From Acidobacteriota bacterium (GTDB lineage Bacteria; Acidobacteriota; Terriglobia; Acidiferrales; UBA7541), in NCBI GenBank assembly GCA_021324935.1, contig JAJPIE010000002.1, positions 1-54,148 on the forward strand: a stretch of DNA of 54,148 nt, given 5' to 3'. The number at the start of each line of letters is the position of its first letter. Within the stretch, counting starts at the first letter, position 1. Position numbers and translations under genes: made by a program. Below, piece by piece: positions 48,445 through 54,148 of the stretch. The notes under the pieces were generated by a model that made no database searches, was not told where the DNA came from, and saw only the letters and a program-made list of their open reading frames with translations.

Positions 48445-49239
48445 TTATTGGTTGGACTTGGGAGTCGAGGAAGCCGGCTTTGCCGAGGTAGCTGGTTTGG
48501 CGGCGGGTTTCGCGGCAGGCTTGGCCGGGGGGGTGGCGGCGGCGCCGATGAGGGTGGCAGAGGTGATTTTGTCGAGCTTGGGCCAGTGCTCGGCGAGATA
48601 CTTTTCGCCGCCCTTGGTGATGTTTTCCTGGTCCATGCCGGCTGATTCGCCGTACTGGTCGTACATCATTTCAACGACGTTCATGCCGGTACCATCGACG
48701 GCGCCGAAGGGAGTGAAGCCCTGGGAGTCGAGGGAGGGGCCGTTGTCTTTGAGATTGATGAAGAGCTGCGTGGTGCGGGTGTTGGGGCCGGCGGTGGCAA
48801 AAACGAGGGTGCCGCGCTTGTTGGATTGGCTGTGCGGATCGTCCTTGATGGTGGCTTTCTCCCAGACGGCGTTGACGGCGGGATTGGCGTTGAGGCCGAA
48901 CTGGACAACGAAATTGGGAAGGACGCGGAAGAAGCGGGCGTTGTCGAAATAGTGGTGCTTGACGAGATTGTAGAAGCGGTCGGCGCCGAGGGGAGACCAG
49001 GCACGAGTGACGGTGACAGTAAATTCGCCACGGGTGGTGACGAACTTGACCTGGTAGGAGTCCGGAGCTTTTTCGGTGAGAGTGGAGGGATGGAGGAGGG
49101 CGCGGTCGAAGGCGGGAGTAGCGGCCGCGTGATGAGTGGTGGCGGATTTTGGTCTGGCGGCGGGCGCGGGGGTTTGGGCGACGGCGGGGATGGAGAGCGA
49201 GAGCCCGGCGAGAACGAGCGCGCAAGATTTGAGGGACAT
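48445..49239 (-). CDS. Secreted cyclophilin-type peptidyl-prolyl isomerase
   Basis: A 264-residue protein with a signal peptide (residues 1-21, SCALVLAGLSLSIPAVA). Residues 60-220 are a cyclophilin domain: FVTTRGEFTVTVTRAWSPLG, FYNLVKHHYFDNARFFRVLP, FVVQFGLNANP, TLVFATAGPNTRTTQLFINL and GFTPFGAV. It should catalyse Pro cis-trans isomerisation during folding in the periplasm. The C-terminal 35 residues are a low-complexity Ala/Lys/Pro tail. It is separated from the leader region by a family A repeat. Confidence 0.93.
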   Translation of the reverse strand: MSLKSCALVLAGLSLSIPAVAQTPAPAARPKSATTHHAAATPAFDRALLHPSTLTEKAPDSYQVKFVTTRGEFTVTVTRAWSPLGADRFYNLVKHHYFDNARFFRVLPNFVVQFGLNANPAVNAVWEKATIKDDPHSQSNKRGTLVFATAGPNTRTTQLFINLKDNGPSLDSQGFTPFGAVDGTGMNVVEMMYDQYGESAGMDQENITKGGEKYLAEHWPKLDKITSATLIGAAATPPAKPAAKPAAKPATSAKPASSTPKSNQ

Positions 49240-49497
49240 GATCGGAAGCCTCCGGAAATTTTATGGGTGATTGGTGAGACGAGAGTAGTTTTGCATATTT
49301 CTGAGGAAAGAAGAAGGGAGCTTAACGCAGAGACACAGAGGGAGCAGAGAAGAAAGAGTGGGCTTAAAAGGTGTCCAGGGCCCTCCACTCCGCGGCCCGA
49401 CGCGCGAAAGAAAGTCGCGGGGTGCCTCAATCTCGGGCGCGGTTCGGCGCGCATCCGATTTCCAGGCGCCGAGGAGCCGGGAATCGTACCTGGCTCC
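49240..49497 (+). repeat. Family C and partial family A repeats
   Basis: Family C at 49323-49348 (ACGCAGAGACACAGAGG) and a degenerate family A start at 49378-49425. The sequence 49465-49500 contains a hairpin of no known type (see rejected items). Confidence 0.6.
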
Positions 49498-50706
49498 CTA
49501 TTTCGAGGAGTTTAATTCGCGGGAGACGCGTTCGGCTTCGGAGAGGACGCGGAGGGTGTTTTCGCCGAGGATTTTGCGGACGTCGGATTCGGAGTAACCC
49601 TTTTTGAGGAGGGCGCCGGTGATTTGCGGGAGATGGGTGACGTCCTGCATGCCAATGGGCATGACGGCGCCGTCGGAATCGGAGCCGAGGCCGACGTGAT
49701 CGATGCCGGCGATTTTCACGGCGTGGTCGATGTGCTCGACGATTTTGGTCCAGTCCACCTTGGGGAGCTTGCCAGCTTCCATGAAATCGCGGACGACCTG
49801 ATCGCCGGTGGTGAGTTTACAGGCTTCGTTGTCGCCACAGCGTTTTTTGATTTCGTCGTTGATTTCCTTTTCCGTGTCGGGATGCTCCTTTTCGTAATCG
49901 CGGAATTCCTGGGAGAGGAAACCGACGTGATAGTTGATCTGGATGACGCCGCCGTTTTTGGCGAGGGCGCGCATCATATCGTCGGTCATATTGCGTGGAG
50001 CGTTGCAGATGGCGCGGCAGGAAGAGTGGGAGGCGAACACGGGGGCCTTGCTGACGGCGATGGCGTCCTCGAAGGTCTTATCGGAGACGTGGGAGACATC
50101 GACGATGATGCCGAGACGATTCATTTCGCGGACAACATCCTTGCCGAAGTCGGTGAGGCCGTTGTGGACGGGCTTGTCGGTGGAGGAATCGGCCCACTCG
50201 TTGTTGTCCATGTGGGTGAGGGTCATGTAGCGGACGCCGAGGGCGGCGAAGGTACGAAGGACGGAGAGATCGTTGCCCATCATGTGGCCGCCTTCGACGC
50301 CCATGAGGACGGCGATTTTGTGCTGCGTTTTGGCTTGGCGGACGTCGGCGGCGGTGGTGGCGAGGAGAAGATCGTTGGGATGCTTGCGAACGGTTTCGCG
50401 GACGGCGTCGATCTGGTCGAGGGCTTGTTTGACGGCGTCAGGGCCGAGGATTTTGGAGGAGATCCAAATGGAGAAGAAGATGCCGGTGAGGCCGCCTTCG
50501 CGCATGCGGGGAATGTCGATGTTGCCGTCGGAGTGGCGGACGGAGAGATCGAAGTTGGGATCGAGGAGGCGCTGGGTGGTGTCGTCGTGAGTGTCGATGA
50601 CGATGGAGGAGGAATGGAGCTTTTTGGCTTGGTCGGAAACGGATTGCGCTGACAGCGAGACGGGCATTAGGACTCCCAGGATTAGAGTGGCGAGGATGCG
50701 GGTCAT
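49498..50706 (-). CDS. Membrane dipeptidase (renal dipeptidase family)
   Basis: A 402-residue secreted peptidase. It has a signal peptide (MTRILATLILGVLMPVSL) and then the zinc site: SIVIDTHDDTTQRLLD with His and Asp, MGVEGGHMMGNDLSVLRTFA with the bridging Glu, VDVSHVSDKTFEDAI, SHSSCRAICNAPRNM and GLGSDSDGAVMPIG. It hydrolyses dipeptides, including D-residues in cell-wall peptides, and often hydrolyses L,D or beta-lactam-like substrates. GGAGAAAAA precedes the ATG. It stands alone. Confidence 0.92.
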   Translation of the reverse strand: MTRILATLILGVLMPVSLSAQSVSDQAKKLHSSSIVIDTHDDTTQRLLDPNFDLSVRHSDGNIDIPRMREGGLTGIFFSIWISSKILGPDAVKQALDQIDAVRETVRKHPNDLLLATTAADVRQAKTQHKIAVLMGVEGGHMMGNDLSVLRTFAALGVRYMTLTHMDNNEWADSSTDKPVHNGLTDFGKDVVREMNRLGIIVDVSHVSDKTFEDAIAVSKAPVFASHSSCRAICNAPRNMTDDMMRALAKNGGVIQINYHVGFLSQEFRDYEKEHPDTEKEINDEIKKRCGDNEACKLTTGDQVVRDFMEAGKLPKVDWTKIVEHIDHAVKIAGIDHVGLGSDSDGAVMPIGMQDVTHLPQITGALLKKGYSESDVRKILGENTLRVLSEAERVSRELNSSK

Positions 50707-51331
50707 TTTTTCTCCAGAGACGAGCGGGGATAAGAGTAGCAGAAAAGCATTGGCGAGTGGCGAGTGGCGAGTGGCAAGTGACAAGTGGGGAGAAAGAGGT
50801 AACAGGTGACTGGTGGATACTTGGACTGGGTTTCGCAGGCAGCAAGCCAGGAGTCGAGCCGGGTATTCCTACGTTTCAGCAAGATGTCGAGGTTTGCGGC
50901 ACCATAGGTTTCGGTCAGTGCGCGGTCGAATTTTCTTACAAAACGTTCGCGGCGAAAGTTCCAGTTCGAGAGTTCGCAAGGAGTTCCCGAATCGCCCGCC
51001 AGTTTTTCCCATACCTCGCCGCATAGGACATTGAGCAATTTCCCTGCCGCAACGGAATCGCGATCATCACGTCCTTTTGAATAAGGAAAGAGCGGCCAGC
51101 GCCTCAACAGGAGGAAAAGGTGATCCGCGCGGCGCGTAGGCGGAAAATCCCTGCCGGAGATGATATGCGCGGCATTCGATGAAGAGGACGGATGAAGAAG
51201 AGAGTGTGCTGCCAGATCGCAAGAGCCCCCTCCGCGCAAAAGGCACAGGAAGGATGGGGCATCCACAAGTTCATTTGAGATGTGGCGTGACGATGATCGA
51301 AGAGCACAGCCAGGAATGGCTGTGCTACAGG
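50707..51331. other. 625-base gap: repeats plus a possible gene remnant
   Basis: Family B repeats at 50752-50795, family F at 51207-51280 and a GTAG-class hairpin at 51302-51330 flank unusual sequence at 50813-51107. There a minus-strand frame encodes a protein-like stretch (WEKLAGDSGTPCELSNWNF, RFVRKFDRALTETYGAANLD) with no repeat similarity. I do not recognise it; it may be a decayed gene or a small unknown protein. Confidence 0.4.
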
Positions 51332-52105
51332 TCAGCCGGCGCCGAGGATTTCGGAGGCGGGGCGTTCGAGGAAGGAGGCTTTGAGGTAGTCGCGGTTGGA
51401 GCGGGCGATGACCTCGAGCTTGATGTCCTTGGGGCAGGCGGCTTCGCATTCGCCGATGTTGGTGCAATTGGCGAAGCCTTCGGCGTTCATCTGGCGAACC
51501 ATGCCGAGGGCGCGGCGATCGCGTTCGGGCTGGCCCTGGGGAAGATGGCCGAGGTGCGAGATTTTAGCGCCGACGAAGAGGGCGGCGGAGGCGTTGGGGC
51601 AGGCAGCGACGCAGGCACCGCAACCGATGCAGGCGGCGGCGTCCATGGCGCGGTCGGCGTCCTGCTTGGGGACAGGGAGATTGTTGGCGTCCTGCGCGGA
51701 GCCGGTGGGGACCGAAATGAAGCCGCCGGCGGCGATGATGCGGTCAAAGGAAGACCGATTGACAGCGAGGTCCTTGACGATGGGAAAGGCGGAGGCGCGC
51801 CAAGGCTCGAGGTAGAGCTCGTCGCCGTCCTTGAAATGGCGCATGTGGAGCTGGCAGACGGTGGTGCGGGGTAAGCCGCCGTGGGCCTTGCCATTGATCA
51901 TGAAGCCGCACATGCCGCAGATGCCTTCGCGGCAATCGTGATCGAAGGCGATAGGGTCTTCGCCCTTGAGGATGAGCTTCTCGTTGAGGACGTCGAGCAT
52001 TTCGAGGAAGGACATATGTTGGTTGACGTCGGGATGCTCGTAGCGAACGAGGCGGCCCTTGTCCTGGGCATTTTTCTGACGCCAGACGTGAAGAATGAGT
52101 TTCAT
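51332..52105 (-). CDS. sdhB: Succinate dehydrogenase/fumarate reductase iron-sulfur subunit
   Basis: A 257-residue protein. It holds the three clusters: 2Fe-2S in [15 protein letters not shown], 4Fe-4S in [16 protein letters not shown], and 3Fe-4S in [15 protein letters not shown]. The start is [20 protein letters not shown] at 52105. It passes electrons from the flavoprotein to quinone. It follows sdhA on the same strand after a 350-base repeat-filled gap; the spacing is unusual because sdh genes are normally adjacent. Confidence 0.95.
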   Translation of the reverse strand: MKLILHVWRQKNAQDKGRLVRYEHPDVNQHMSFLEMLDVLNEKLILKGEDPIAFDHDCREGICGMCGFMINGKAHGGLPRTTVCQLHMRHFKDGDELYLEPWRASAFPIVKDLAVNRSSFDRIIAAGGFISVPTGSAQDANNLPVPKQDADRAMDAAACIGCGACVAACPNASAALFVGAKISHLGHLPQGQPERDRRALGMVRQMNAEGFANCTNIGECEAACPKDIKLEVIARSNRDYLKASFLERPASEILGAG

Positions 52106-52459
52106 GTTAGGCGAAGCTCCATAGGGTAAGGCGAAACTGGAAATTGGAAAATAGTGGCGAGTGGCGAGTGACGAGTGAGGTGAAAGAAGAAGAAAGATAA
52201 CGTCGAAACGCCGAGGATGCCGGGACGCGCAGAGAGGAAAGAGGCTGGCGTATAAGACCAGCGCTACAGGGAAGAAGGAAGAGAGAAGAAGCGAGGCTAG
52301 CCGTTGGATCGGCAGACCCACCCTTCGGAAAAGACGCGAAGGATGGTGCGCCCTCCGGTTCATTGGAGTTGTAGCGTAATGGAGCATCGAAGAGCACAGC
52401 CAGGAATGGCTGTGTTAGAAGAAGGCGGCGTAAAACCGCCCCTATATGAGGAAGGAGCG
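52106..52459 (+). repeat. Repeat cluster between sdhB and sdhA
   Basis: In order: family D and B (52132-52175), family C (52204-52237), a GTAG hairpin (52247-52270), family F (52303-52370), a hairpin (52393-52417, AGCACAGCCA, GGAA, TGGCTGTG) and another (52422-52446). All read the same way. Confidence 0.75.

Positions 52460-54148
<1,689 letters not shown>

Noticed and set aside
49465..49500. A tRNA-like hairpin (GGAGCCGGG with TGGCTCC)
   Set aside because: The loop is wrong (TACGATT), the stem has a mismatch, and no acceptor, D or anticodon arm is present.

Overview
The window is high-GC chromosomal DNA, most likely from an Acidobacteriota (Terriglobia-type) soil bacterium. I infer this from gene content: a winged-helix/TPR regulator, two PEP-CTERM proteins, a DUF1844 protein, a ferredoxin-type sulfite reductase, and an intergenic repeat load I associate with that phylum. 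There is no rRNA, CRISPR array, phage or insertion sequence, and I could not defend any tRNA. Genes lie on both strands in short operons, and most gaps are filled by repeats.

Layout. 0-5.5 kb: secreted proteins, a PnuC-like membrane protein, a soluble MCP-like protein and a DMT transporter. 5.8-9 kb (minus): mazG, a GNAT acyltransferase and a MenC/N-acylamino-acid racemase homologue. 9.3-15.6 kb: di-haem cytochrome, winged-helix/TPR regulator, PEP-CTERM protein, DUF1844 protein and an anchored hydrolase. 15.8-21 kb: a metallo-beta-lactamase/RibF fusion, BLUF photoreceptor, Fur-family regulator, second PEP-CTERM protein and DinB protein. 21-30 kb: two membrane metalloproteases (one is RseP), scpB, two RluB-type paralogues (one lacking the catalytic Asp), acyl-CoA dehydrogenase, LytTR regulator and Nudix hydrolase. 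30-38.6 kb: cold-shock gene, polX, DUF4097 protein, a PQQ-dehydrogenase/cytochrome pair, a carboxymuconolactone decarboxylase-family protein and a GNAT. 38.8-42 kb: icd, mdh and a secreted protein. 42.3-48.2 kb (minus): sulfite reduction and sirohaem operon. 48.4-54.1 kb (minus): cyclophilin, dipeptidase, sdhB and partial sdhA.

The main discovery is upstream of the sulfite reductase operon. A sigma70-like promoter (48213-48241) drives an almost leaderless 30-codon ORF (48203-48111) with ten cysteine codons, including two runs of four. It is followed by mutually exclusive RNA stems and an intrinsic terminator (48085-48043). This has every part of a ribosome-mediated cysteine attenuator that would let sulfite reductase, sirohaem synthesis and the YeiH-type transporter respond to charged tRNA-Cys.

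The second theme is repeats. At least seven families of short repeats occupy the gaps, and every copy I found points the same way regardless of neighbouring gene direction. One class consists of hairpins flanked by GTAG (read on the minus strand), as in REP elements. Copies have also entered coding sequence in frame: about 90 residues in sulfite reductase, two segments in PolX, the MBL-RibF junction, the MazG and TPR-regulator linkers, the ScpB tail, and the N-termini of the uroporphyrinogen methyltransferase and the PQQ dehydrogenase.
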